Below, piece by piece: positions 1 through 6,976 of a stretch of DNA of 9,986 bases. The stretch comes from Rickettsiales bacterium (lineage in GTDB: Bacteria; Pseudomonadota; Alphaproteobacteria; Rickettsiales; UBA998). Every line of letters starts with the position of its first letter. The first letter of the stretch is position 1. Location: the NCBI GenBank assembly GCA_019749855.1, contig JAIEPI010000015.1, forward strand, positions 1-9,986, in the 5' to 3' direction. Both the position numbers and the translations under genes were made by a program. The notes beneath the pieces were generated by a model. That model had not been told where the DNA came from. It did not search any database and saw only the letters and a program-made list of their open reading frames with translations.

Positions 1-465
1 ACCCGCATTCACCGCCAGCCCAAGATCGCCCTCGTCACGACCGGCACGTGGCGACCCCGCGTTGGCATAGAATGCTGGCAATGCGCCAAATGGCTCAAGC
101 GTGACAGCGCTGCGCGACTTGCGCCATAGCTGATAGCGTACGAAAAGCTCACTATTGCCCAGACCCCAGTTTTGCTGATCCGCCTCTGCTGTCGCTTGCT
201 GTAGTTTATGAAGGAATAAGGAAGTGCCGATCGTCCAATCATCACTCAGGCCATATTCAAGGTAAGGGTTGAGCTCATACTTTGAGAAACGGGGCTGCGA
301 TTGTTGCTCCCCTTGCGTATCAAAATTATGCGAGGTGCGATAGGCAACCGCGTTTACAATTGCTATGCCATGACCCGTTTTCTGAACCCATGGATTGGCA
401 GATACCGCAGCAGAAAAACCTAGGATTGCACTGCAGTGTAAGAGTAATCCAGGCAATCGATGCAT
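1..465 (-). CDS. Outer-membrane beta-barrel-like secreted protein, 3' end outside the window
   Basis: I read an open frame of 155 codons from an ATG at 465 to the left edge with no stop. The first ~23 residues look like a Sec signal peptide: a basic start (MHR), a hydrophobic stretch rich in Leu and Ala, and a probable cleavage site at AVSA/NPW. The mature part has alternating polar and aromatic segments, including KYELNPYLEYGLSDDWTIG at about residues 62-80, which resembles the periplasmic-turn and strand pattern of MetA-pathway-of-phenol-degradation-type outer-membrane proteins. An AGG seven bases before the ATG can serve as ribosome binding site. An overlapping ATG at 480 is in another frame and soon meets a stop. 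The gene begins 29 nt after the b-subunit stop with no visible terminator between, so it may be co-transcribed with the F0 genes. The secreted nature is fairly secure; the exact family and any substrate are inference. Confidence 0.75.
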   Translation of the reverse strand, partial: MHRLPGLLLHCSAILGFSAAVSANPWVQKTGHGIAIVNAVAYRTSHNFDTQGEQQSQPRFSKYELNPYLEYGLSDDWTIGTSLFLHKLQQATAEADQQNWGLGNSELFVRYQLWRKSRSAVTLEPFGALPAFYANAGSPRAGRDEGDLGLAVNAG

Positions 466-494
466 GGGCTTACCTGCATGGTTGAATTACATGT

Positions 495-974
495 TTAATG
501 AAGCGTGCGGCCAGAATCCTTGATCGCCAAGGCGATGAGCTTTTCATTGGCTTCATCGTTCATTTCCTCAGAGAGCATATCACGCGCTGCTCCAACCGCG
601 ATTTCGACGACCTTGCGCTGAATCGCTGCCACAGCTTCTTGCTCTTCACGCGCAATCTTTTCATTCGCCAGCGTAATGCGAGCATCCACTGCCTGCTGGA
701 GTTGGATACGCGCCTCTTCTTCTAATCGCTTAGCGGTTTGGCGTGCCGCGTCCAGCATGGCTTCTGCTTCAGTGTTCGCCTCACGCTGCTTTTTCTGGTA
801 GGCGAGCAATGTGGCCTGCGCTTCTTCACGTAAACGCACCGCTTCTGCCAGTTCCGCTTCAATGCGCGCGGCTCGGACATCAAGTGTTTTACTGAGTATA
901 CGCGATACAGGCTTCCATGCCAGAGCAAGGAACATAAAAAACGCGACAGCAACAAAAAACGCAGCATCAAACAT
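495..974 (-). CDS. atpF: ATP synthase F0 subunit b
   Basis: This is a peripheral-stalk subunit that holds F1 stationary against the turning c-ring. The 159-residue product has one N-terminal membrane segment (about residues 4-21, FFVAVAFFMFLALAW), then WKPVSRIL, then a long charged helix rich in Glu, Ala, Gln, Arg and Lys (about 30-130) that would form the stalk coiled coil, and a C-terminal region that would contact F1 delta. I chose the ATG at 974 rather than the upstream in-frame codon at 1031, because the protein then starts directly with its membrane helix and an AGGT lies eight bases upstream. It is the last F0 gene, 63 nt after b'. Assigning it as b rather than b' rests on gene order (c, b', b in Alphaproteobacteria) and on its very short N terminus before the membrane helix. 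Confidence 0.93.
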   Translation of the reverse strand: MFDAAFFVAVAFFMFLALAWKPVSRILSKTLDVRAARIEAELAEAVRLREEAQATLLAYQKKQREANTEAEAMLDAARQTAKRLEEEARIQLQQAVDARITLANEKIAREEQEAVAAIQRKVVEIAVGAARDMLSEEMNDEANEKLIALAIKDSGRTLH

Positions 975-1037
975 AATCACACCTAATTTAATTCTAGTCT
1001 TATAATGTAGGCGAAAGGCAACCCACGTCAAGTGTCG

Positions 1038-1565
1038 TCAGGAACCCGCTGCTTTAACCGCTTTTTTAACAAGTGCCGCATCAGGCTTTTTACCAAGAAT
1101 TTTTTCTACGATGGCACTGGCCGCTTCTTCGGCGATGGGCGCCATATCGCGCTCAATGCGTGTGCATTGTTCGCGCAGGGATTTATCCGCTTCGGAGAGC
1201 TTCTTTGCGAGGGTTTGATCAAGGGCTATGTGCTCGCCTTTAGCCATTTTTTCCTGAGCGAGCTGCATTTCAACAATGAGGTCATTGGCACGCGAGCGGG
1301 CATCCGCCTCTGTCTTTTCGTAGGAAAGTTGCGCTTGCTGTGCCTCCAGCGACAAACGCTCAGCTGCCGCCAGATCCTGCGACAAGCGTAAGCGCCGTGC
1401 TTCCAGCACTGACTGGATTTTTGGCATCGCACTGCGCGACACCAATACATAGAGCAAGGCAAAGGTAAGAGTCAGCCAGAAAAGCTGTGAGGCATAGCTC
1501 TCGGGGTTGAGCTGCGGCGACGCTTTATGCTCTTGCACCGTGCTGGTATGCAACTCCTGCGTCAT
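1038..1565 (-). CDS. atpF2: ATP synthase F0 subunit b'
   Basis: This is the second b-type stalk subunit, which would pair with b as a heterodimer in alphaproteobacterial ATP synthases. The product is 175 residues. A polar N-terminal leader of about 25 residues precedes one membrane helix (about 27-44, SQLFWLTLTFALLYVLVSR). SQLFW followed by SRSAMPKI is characteristic of b'. A long charged helix follows (about 50-150), ending in a Lys/Ala-rich tail. I chose the ATG at 1565, with GGAG nine bases upstream; an in-frame GTG at 1580 falls inside that ribosome binding site and would add five residues. It lies 50 nt after atpE and 63 nt before the b gene. The symbol varies in the literature (atpG, atpX, atpF2). 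Confidence 0.92.
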   Translation of the reverse strand: MTQELHTSTVQEHKASPQLNPESYASQLFWLTLTFALLYVLVSRSAMPKIQSVLEARRLRLSQDLAAAERLSLEAQQAQLSYEKTEADARSRANDLIVEMQLAQEKMAKGEHIALDQTLAKKLSEADKSLREQCTRIERDMAPIAEEAASAIVEKILGKKPDAALVKKAVKAAGS

Positions 1566-1615
1566 TGACTGACTCTCCACCTTTGTACTTAATCTCTATA
1601 AACTGCGTTGGTTGC

Positions 1616-1837
1616 CTAGAACAGGTTGGCAGCAGCCACGGCGAACGCCGCAATGCCCAGACCCTCGGCCATCGCCGCGCCGATCAGCGCGTTTTTGAAC
1701 AGTTTTGATTCAGTCGCTGGGTTGCGTGCAACGCCTTGCAGGAAGGCGCTGAAGATCATGCCCACGCCGATAGCGGCACCCAGTACGCCAAAGCCCATAA
1801 GGCCTGCGGCGAGAAGTTTCATTGCAGCTGCGTCCAT
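1616..1837 (-). CDS. atpE: ATP synthase F0 subunit c
   Basis: This is the proteolipid that forms the rotating proton-carrying ring. The 73-residue product is a helical hairpin. Helix 1 (about 7-34) carries a Gly-rich face with G15, G17, G20, G24 and G26. The polar loop has the conserved R38-N39-P40. Helix 2 (about 48-71) holds the proton-binding carboxylate, E58, in MAEGLGIAAF. A Glu there without the usual sodium-binding partner residues suggests proton coupling. The ATG at 1837 is preceded by AAAGGA at a good distance. The gene follows atpB by 33 nt. Helix 2 is more Ala/Gly-rich and less Leu-rich than in many relatives, but all key positions are present. Confidence 0.97.
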   Translation of the reverse strand: MDAAAMKLLAAGLMGFGVLGAAIGVGMIFSAFLQGVARNPATESKLFKNALIGAAMAEGLGIAAFAVAAANLF

Positions 1838-1870
1838 AGTGAAGTCCTTTCGATGGTTTATAAAAAAAGA

Positions 1871-2605
1871 TTAATGCATGTGCAAAGCGTCATGCAGATA
1901 CACACACGTGAGGATCGTGAAAATGTAGGCCTGCAAGAACGCGATAAATACTTCAAATCCGATCAGTCCGACCAGAAGCAGCAACGGTACGACACCGGCA
2001 ATGCCAAGCGCTATGACGAAGCCGGCGACGACTTTAAGCAAAATATGGCCAGCCGTCATGTTGGCGGCCAAACGAATAGAGAGCGTAATGGGGCGCGCCA
2101 GATACGAAATCACCTCAATGGGCACCAGCAGAGGAATCAGCGGCAATGGCACACCTGAGGGCACAAACATTTTGAGAAAATGCAAACCGTGATGATAAAA
2201 ACCCACTGCAGTGACGCCCAAAAACACCAAAGCTGACAGCGCAAAAGTCACGATGATATGGCTGGTGACGGTGAATGAATACGGCACCAGGCCCAATAGA
2301 TTGGCCGTCAGTACAAAGAAGAAAACGGTAAACATAAACGGGATAAAAGGCTTAGACCCCTCGCCTGCCGTATCACGCAGGGTGGAAGCAATAAAATCAT
2401 GCCCCATTTCCACCAGCGATTGCCAATGCCCAGGCACCATGGCCCGCTGGCGCATACCCAGTGTCAAAAATAGGTAAATCACCGCAACCGCTGCCACCAT
2501 AAACAGCGATGAATTGGTAAAATCAATGGAATAACCCGCGAGCTTGGGCAGCTCAAAAAGCGAGTGTACTTCAAATTGATGCAATGGGCCGTGGGATTCC
2601 GCCAT
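1871..2605 (-). CDS. atpB: ATP synthase F0 subunit a
   Basis: This is the membrane stator that forms the two proton half-channels next to the c-ring. The 244-residue product is polytopic, with about five or six membrane segments. The essential arginine is R178 in LSIRLAANMTAGH, equivalent to E. coli Arg210. Other expected channel residues are E164, H187, E218 and Q225 (FLQAYIF). The start MAESHGPLHQFEV is typical for alphaproteobacterial AtpB, so the ATG at 2605 is likely right. Its ribosome binding site is weak: the bases just upstream are a run of seven T followed by GACTC, with the nearest purine-rich stretch about 14 nt away. It lies 93 nt after atpI, the widest gap inside the cluster, which could hold an internal promoter, but I see no convincing one. 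Confidence 0.97.
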   Translation of the reverse strand: MAESHGPLHQFEVHSLFELPKLAGYSIDFTNSSLFMVAAVAVIYLFLTLGMRQRAMVPGHWQSLVEMGHDFIASTLRDTAGEGSKPFIPFMFTVFFFVLTANLLGLVPYSFTVTSHIIVTFALSALVFLGVTAVGFYHHGLHFLKMFVPSGVPLPLIPLLVPIEVISYLARPITLSIRLAANMTAGHILLKVVAGFVIALGIAGVVPLLLLVGLIGFEVFIAFLQAYIFTILTCVYLHDALHMH

Positions 2606-2698
2606 GAGTCAAAAAAACCGTCTCAAGTTCGGCGAGATGTGTAGGAGATTACGTCTGGCTTGTCCAGCCTTTATTACAGCTTTATGGCGATGCGAAGA

Positions 2699-3004
2699 CT
2701 AGGATTCGGATGACTCTGTTTTCTCATTTTTTTCGAGCGCTTCATTACTGCGAATAGCGCTGCGAACAGCGGCGGCCATACCAAACGCCAAACCCAGCAA
2801 AATGCCCCATGGCTTCGTCTGCCACCATTGATCCGCCCAGTAGCCCATAAACATGCCCACCGCGATACATACCATAACATCCGTCGCAATACGGGTGGCG
2901 GATGTTTTCGCTGTTTGTACGGGCATTTCGCGCTGATCGACGGCCATTTTAATCCGCTCGACTTGCGCACGGATTTGTTCAGGCGATAGCGGCTGCTCGC
3001 TCAT
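2699..3004 (-). CDS. atpI: AtpI-type F0F1 ATP synthase assembly protein
   Basis: This small membrane protein is found at the head of many atp operons and assists c-ring or F0 assembly or cation supply; it is not part of the final enzyme. The 101-residue product has a charged, soluble N terminus (1-38), a first membrane helix (about 39-56, ATDVMVCIAVGMFMGYW), the conserved short turn D58-Q-W-W followed by KPWG, a second helix (about 66-83), and a charged Glu/Lys/Ser tail. The D-W...PWG pattern between two helices is the family signature. The start codon overlaps the stop of the dsbA-like gene as ATGA, so its translation is probably coupled to that gene. Confidence 0.9.
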   Translation of the reverse strand: MSEQPLSPEQIRAQVERIKMAVDQREMPVQTAKTSATRIATDVMVCIAVGMFMGYWADQWWQTKPWGILLGLAFGMAAAVRSAIRSNEALEKNEKTESSES

Positions 3005-3714
3005 GGCTTGAGCTTAGCAAGCGCCGCTTGAATATGTTTTGAGAATTCTTCCGGCGTCTGAGCGCCCTGAATTTCATCCGTGCCAATAAAGAACGTCGGC
3101 GTGGCCTTCACACCCAGATTGTCACGCACGGAGATCAGATCAGCGAGCAATGCACTCTCCGCTGATTTATCGTCCAGACATGCATTAAACTGCGCCTCGC
3201 TGACACCCCCCACCTGCGCGATTTTCAACAAAGCATCGCGGCTGTTTGTTGTAAATGCCCAGCGGTCCTGCAATTCAAACAGGACTTCCTCGAACTTCAG
3301 CCCTTGCGTGGGTGGCAAACAGCGCACCAGCAAGGCCGCCTGCAGTGCCGAGGCACTGGTAGGAAACTGGCGGATGACCAGCTTTACTTTGCCGCTGTCA
3401 ATAAAATCCTTCTGCAATACAGGGAGTATTTTTTGATGGAAATGCGCACAATGCGGGCAGGAGAGTGAGGAATACTCAAACATAGTCACCGGTGCGGTGG
3501 CTTGCCCCAGCACAATGTCAGTGGATTGTTGGGTCAGGATTTTCTCAGGCGCCACCGGTGGGGCTTTCGCCTCTAGTGGGTTTTTCTCGGCCTTTTCTTC
3601 CCCTGACGCCGCAGGTTTTTTTGCAGCATCAGGAGCGGCTTGTAGGGAGTCAGCCATCCAGATCGACCCTACAAACAGAGCGCAGGCGAACATCACAGAG
3701 AAAGACAATTTCAT
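3001..3714 (-). CDS. Secreted DsbA-family thiol-disulfide oxidoreductase
   Basis: This is a periplasmic thioredoxin-fold protein that would form or rearrange disulfide bonds. The 237-residue product begins with a Sec signal peptide (about 1-27, cleavage near SLQA/AP). A low-complexity linker rich in Lys, Ala, Glu and Pro follows (about 28-58), then the DsbA-like domain. The active site is C86-P-H-C89 (SLSCPHCAHFH), the same CPHC motif as E. coli DsbA. The expected cis-proline is P206 in ATPTFF. Two further cysteines, C132 and C179, lie in the helical insertion and may pair. I chose the ATG at 3714 because AGGAG sits six bases upstream; the codon before it is a GTG. The gene is the first of the F0 cluster and overlaps atpI by four bases. 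Whether it oxidises general envelope proteins or has a dedicated client cannot be seen. Confidence 0.92.
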   Translation of the reverse strand: MKLSFSVMFACALFVGSIWMADSLQAAPDAAKKPAASGEEKAEKNPLEAKAPPVAPEKILTQQSTDIVLGQATAPVTMFEYSSLSCPHCAHFHQKILPVLQKDFIDSGKVKLVIRQFPTSASALQAALLVRCLPPTQGLKFEEVLFELQDRWAFTTNSRDALLKIAQVGGVSEAQFNACLDDKSAESALLADLISVRDNLGVKATPTFFIGTDEIQGAQTPEEFSKHIQAALAKLKP

Positions 3715-3854
3715 CACAGGCTCCTAAAGACAAGGTGAAAACGGCTTCTCTTTACGACCTATTACACAAAAACGCAATGGCGACGTCGTTTTCTACAACG
3801 CTGATTCTACAACGCTGAAAATGAACGCTGAAAATGAAAATTGCCGAAAAAGCC
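3715..3854. other. Intergenic region between maeB and the dsbA-like gene
   Basis: This 140-base non-coding stretch must hold the end of the maeB transcript and any promoter of the dsbA-atp cluster. It contains overlapping short tandem repeats (3791-3836), a perfect 8-base palindrome CGACGTCG (3781-3788) and the AGGAG ribosome binding site of the dsbA-like gene. I could not find a convincing -35/-10 pair or a hairpin followed by a T run, so neither a promoter nor a terminator is called here. Confidence 0.6.
3791..3836. repeat. Two overlapping short tandem duplications
   Basis: A 14-base unit (TTCTACAACGCTGA) is perfectly repeated at 3791-3804 and 3805-3818. A 13-base unit (AACGCTGAAAATG) is perfectly repeated at 3811-3823 and 3824-3836, overlapping the first pair. 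The shared core AACGCTGA therefore occurs three times at 14- and 13-base spacing. The repeats lie about 75-120 bases upstream of the dsbA-like start codon. They may be replication slippage products or spaced protein-binding sites. Confidence 0.9.
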
Positions 3855-6167
3855 CTAAGCTGCCCGTGGCGCACGTGATTTCTTTTCACCGTCCGTTGCT
3901 TCGTCGCTGGCCACTTCCATCACCGCAATCGCGGCCATATTGATGATGTCAGAGACCGAGGCGTTCATCTGCACGATTTGCACCGGACGCGACATATTCA
4001 CCAGAATGGGGCCGATGGCTGAGCCTTCGCCCAGCTCTGTCATCAGGCCTGACGCCACGTTTGCCGTATGCAAGGCAGGCATCACCAGCACGTTGGCTGG
4101 CCCAGAGAGGCGACAAAATGGATAAAGGCTCATCAGTTCCGCATTCAGCGCCACATCCGCACCCATTTCGCCGTCATATTCAAAATTGACCTCACGGCTA
4201 TCCATCACCTTGATCGCATCGACAATGCGCTTGGATTTTTCACGCTGCGGATTGCCAAAGTTGGAGAATGAGAGGAATGCAACACGCGGTTCATGGCCAA
4301 AATGGCGTGCCACTTCCGCCGTGCACTCAGCAATATGCGCGAGTTCTTCCGGCTCCGGCAATTCATTGACCATGGTATCCGACATAAAGATGGTGCGGTT
4401 TTTTGCCACGATGATGGACACGGCAAACGGAAAACGCCCGGGTTTAGGATCAACGATGCGCGAGACGGTTTCCAGCGAGCGGTGATAGCCACGCGTGATA
4501 CCGGTAATCAGCGCATCGCCATGCCCTGCCTGTAACATCAGCGCCGCAAAAGTATTGCGATCATTTTTTACCATGCGCGCGACGTCGCGGTATAGGAAGC
4601 CTTTACGTTGCAGCTTGCTGTACATCATATCAACATACTGATCGACATGCTCCGAGAGGGCGGCATTCATGATTTCAATGCCATCACGATTGGAAATCGT
4701 CATGCGCTCCATCGCCGCTAAAATACGATCCTTGCGGCCAATAAGTACTGGCGTACCGTAGCCGTAATCCCGCCAATGTGCGGCGGCACGGATGATTTTT
4801 TCTTCCTCGCCTTCCGCAAAAATCACGCGCTTGGGGTGCGCCTTCACGCGATCCAGAATGCGGCTCATGGTATTGGCAGTGGGATTCAGTCGCGCACTGA
4901 GTGAGCGGCGATAACCGTCCATATCAACGATGGGTTTACGCGCCACGCCAGTTTCCATGGCCGCCTTGGCAACGGCGACCGGCACGGTAGAAATAAGGCG
5001 CGGATCAAACGGCGTGGGAATAATGTAATCAGGGCCAAACTCCATCTTGCGACCCGAGTACACCGAGAGCACCTCATCGGGCACTTCCTCACGCGCCAAC
5101 TGGGCAATGGCTTGCGCGGCGGCAATTTTCATCTCCTCATTGATTTCGCGTGCACGAACATCCAGCGCCCCACGGAAAATGTAGGGGAAGCCCATGACAT
5201 TGTTCACCTGATTGGGATAGTCTGAGCGGCCTGTTGCCACAATCGCATCCGGACGCGCCTTGCGCGCTTCTTCCGGCGTGATTTCCGGCACAGGGTTGGC
5301 CATCGCAAAAATCACTGGATTTTTAGCCATACCCTTAACCATTTCCGGCGTGACAGCACCCGCGACTGAGAGCCCAAGAAACACATCCGCGCCCATGAGG
5401 GCATCCGTCAGAGTGCGGGCATCTGTTTTGACCGCGTGGGCGGATTTCCACTGGTTCATGCCGTGTTCGCGGCCCTCATAGACGACGCCATCCCGATCGC
5501 ACAGTAGCACGTTCTCATGTGGCACACCCATGCGTTTAATCAGCTCCAGACAGGCGATACCCGCTGCACCCGCACCATTCACCACCACCTTCAAACTCTC
5601 GAAGGGACGCTTGGTGATGTGCGCTGCGTTAATCAGACCGGCCGCCGCGATGATTGCTGTGCCGTGCTGATCATCATGAAATACGGGAATGTCCATTGCT
5701 TCGCGCAGCCGCTGCTCAATGATGAAACAGTCGGGCGCCGCGATGTCTTCCAGATTGATGCCACCCCAGCTTGGGCCTAAAATCTTGATTGCATTGACGA
5801 ATTCATCTACGTCAGTCGTATCAACTTCAATATCAATGCCGTCAATATCAGCAAAGCGCTTAAACAGAATCGCCTTACCCTCCATCACCGGCTTGGAGGC
5901 GAGCGCGCCCAGATTGCCCAGACCCAGCACCGCTGTGCCGTTGGAAATCACGGCAACAAAATTACCTTTGGCGGTATAATCATACGCTGCATCAGGATCC
6001 GCTTGAATACGCAGGCAGGGAACCGCCACACCCGGGGAATAACCAAGCGACAAATCACGTTGTGTAATCAGCGGCTTGGTTGCCTGAATGGCCACCTTGC
6101 CGGGCTGACCGCGCATGTGAAATTCAAGGGCTTCCTCATCGGAAATTGGTTCATTTTCCATGGCCAT
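3855..6167 (-). CDS. maeB: NADP-dependent malic enzyme with C-terminal phosphotransacetylase domain
   Basis: This enzyme oxidatively decarboxylates malate to pyruvate, making NADPH, in the cytoplasm. The 770-residue product is the full length of the MaeB fusion. The N-terminal malic domain has SPGVAVPC (about 44-51), SKPVMEGKA with the likely catalytic K92, and metal ligands in NLEDIAAPDC (E140, D141) and FHDDQHGT (D165, D166). The nucleotide-binding domain has GAGAAG (198-203) and ANPVPEI (about 288-294). From about residue 437 it continues as a phosphotransacetylase-like domain (KRVIFAEGEEEKIIRAA onward), which in MaeB proteins is usually regulatory (sensing acetyl-CoA) and not catalytic. 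I chose the ATG at 6167, with GGAG eight bases upstream; a GTG at 6176 abuts that site, and an ATG at 6161 is also possible. Cofactor preference is inferred from the family. The gene is probably transcribed alone. Confidence 0.96.
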   Translation of the reverse strand: MAMENEPISDEEALEFHMRGQPGKVAIQATKPLITQRDLSLGYSPGVAVPCLRIQADPDAAYDYTAKGNFVAVISNGTAVLGLGNLGALASKPVMEGKAILFKRFADIDGIDIEVDTTDVDEFVNAIKILGPSWGGINLEDIAAPDCFIIEQRLREAMDIPVFHDDQHGTAIIAAAGLINAAHITKRPFESLKVVVNGAGAAGIACLELIKRMGVPHENVLLCDRDGVVYEGREHGMNQWKSAHAVKTDARTLTDALMGADVFLGLSVAGAVTPEMVKGMAKNPVIFAMANPVPEITPEEARKARPDAIVATGRSDYPNQVNNVMGFPYIFRGALDVRAREINEEMKIAAAQAIAQLAREEVPDEVLSVYSGRKMEFGPDYIIPTPFDPRLISTVPVAVAKAAMETGVARKPIVDMDGYRRSLSARLNPTANTMSRILDRVKAHPKRVIFAEGEEEKIIRAAAHWRDYGYGTPVLIGRKDRILAAMERMTISNRDGIEIMNAALSEHVDQYVDMMYSKLQRKGFLYRDVARMVKNDRNTFAALMLQAGHGDALITGITRGYHRSLETVSRIVDPKPGRFPFAVSIIVAKNRTIFMSDTMVNELPEPEELAHIAECTAEVARHFGHEPRVAFLSFSNFGNPQREKSKRIVDAIKVMDSREVNFEYDGEMGADVALNAELMSLYPFCRLSGPANVLVMPALHTANVASGLMTELGEGSAIGPILVNMSRPVQIVQMNASVSDIINMAAIAVMEVASDEATDGEKKSRAPRAA

Positions 6168-6214
6168 GCTCGGCACTCCGCAAACGTATAATGATTAATC
6201 ACCGGAATTGTGCA

Positions 6215-6236
6215 GTGCAACATGTTGAATTTGCAC
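6215..6236. promoter_or_regulatory. Inverted repeat upstream of maeB, possible operator
   Basis: GTGCAA (6215-6220) and TTGCAC (6231-6236) form a perfect 6-base inverted repeat around a 10-base spacer, 16 bases centre to centre. A separate perfect palindrome, CAACATGTTG (6219-6228), overlaps the left arm. The site lies about 50-70 bases upstream of the maeB ATG, where a regulator could act. No specific regulator can be named, and short dyads occur by chance. Confidence 0.35.
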
Positions 6237-6322
6237 CATTCCTCAAGGGCGCTACCATAGCTACGCACATGATAAATGCAAGACTGAATTCGCAGATTTT
6301 TTGCTATCAATGCAGAGTAAAA

Positions 6323-6826
6323 CTAGCGCTCCCAACCTTCGTAAGCCTCAGCTCTTTTTGCCGCTAGTCTCTCAGTAAGGTCCTGACGCGCTGGCGCGGT
6401 GTTCGTCATTTCAGATTTCAGATCACGTAAGGCGGCAATGGCTTGCTCTGCCTGCGAAGGACTTAACGCGCCTATCACTCGAAGTTTACCCAACAATGTC
6501 AGCGGATTTTTTAGTGTAACAAAGCACTGATGAAAGGCTGGCGCATCATAATGGAGAATCTCAGGGGGCTCCTGCCTCACGGGCAAGGACTCAGGATATA
6601 CGTCGCCGCGATCAGCAGGCAATGGAAAACTCCGACGATCCAATGATTGTTCAATTCGCGCTGAATCTTTGTGTGTTGGGTTGATTCTCAAGCCCACTAT
6701 GAAATGATCCGAACAGGGAACATGCGAAAAACTAATGGCAGTAATCGGGCCGTCCCCGCTTAGTTCAACACTGCGAGCCAAAGGTTCCTCTAAGGCGTTT
6801 AATTGCTGCCGCGTCGTGAGTGCCAT
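6323..6826 (-). CDS. Unrecognised 167-residue cytoplasmic protein
   Basis: I do not recognise this protein. It starts at an ATG at 6826, with GGAGA eight bases upstream, and ends at TAG (6323-6325), giving 167 residues. There is no signal peptide and no clear membrane helix, so it is probably cytoplasmic. The N-terminal half is a mixed alpha/beta-looking segment (PITAISFSHVP, FIVGLRI at about 27-48). A polar Pro-rich middle follows (about 70-95). The C-terminal third looks helical and charged (LSPSQAEQAIAALRDLKSE, then LTERLAAKRAEAYEGWER). There are two cysteines and no obvious metal-binding or catalytic motif. It lies between maeB (155 nt downstream of its stop) and mutS, which is divergent across 154 nt. 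The length and the well-placed ribosome binding site make a real gene likely, but function is unknown. Confidence 0.7.
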   Translation of the reverse strand: MALTTRQQLNALEEPLARSVELSGDGPITAISFSHVPCSDHFIVGLRINPTHKDSARIEQSLDRRSFPLPADRGDVYPESLPVRQEPPEILHYDAPAFHQCFVTLKNPLTLLGKLRVIGALSPSQAEQAIAALRDLKSEMTNTAPARQDLTERLAAKRAEAYEGWER

Positions 6827-6866
6827 GGCTGTTCTCCAATTCCTTGAATTGCTTTTAACATGTGCG

Positions 6867-6894
6867 TTGATACTCTATTCTCATTCCATCTATT
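6867..6894 (+). promoter_or_regulatory. Weak candidate sigma-70 promoter for mutS
   Basis: TTGATA (6867-6872, five of six matches to the -35 consensus) is followed after 16 bases by TCTATT (6889-6894, four of six to the -10). This is upstream of mutS in an AT-rich stretch of the divergent intergenic region. The -10 match is poor, so the call is tentative. Confidence 0.3.
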
Positions 6895-6936
6895 GTTAAT
6901 ATTGTGTGACATTTCCTCTGTGTCATTCGGAATAAA

Positions 6937-6976
6937 AAAGGGGCTGTACCGCACTTAGCCTTTGCCCTAAAAAGGC
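6937..6976 (+). promoter_or_regulatory. Possible alternative hairpins over the mutS ribosome binding site
   Basis: In the mutS leader, GCCTTT (6958-6963) can pair with AAAGGC (6971-6976) across a seven-base loop, covering the only Shine-Dalgarno-like bases before the ATG at 6981. The same AGCCTTT (6957-6963) can instead pair, with a two-base bulge, with AAAGGGGCT (6937-6945). The two pairings exclude each other. The stems are short, so this is suggestive only. Confidence 0.3.

Noticed and set aside
9..245. 78-residue minus-strand open frame at the left edge
   Set aside because: It is in a different frame from the open frame at 1-465, which has a signal peptide, a ribosome binding site and a barrel-like pattern.
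1032..1391. 119-residue plus-strand open frame
   Set aside because: It lies entirely antisense to the well-supported b' gene, and its translation has no recognisable domain.
2655..2667. CTGG/CCAG hairpin between atpI and atpB as a terminator
   Set aside because: The stem is only four base pairs and is not followed by a T run in the direction of transcription.
3080..3436. 118-residue plus-strand open frame
   Set aside because: It is antisense to the DsbA-like gene across its active-site domain and is a codon-bias shadow.
3001..3714. DsbA-like protein as a lipoprotein
   Set aside because: The only early cysteine, residue 11, lies within the hydrophobic core and lacks a lipobox; a normal signal peptidase site fits better.
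3838..3860. Terminator just after maeB
   Set aside because: The A-rich stretch has direct GCC repeats, not an inverted pair, so no stable stem forms.
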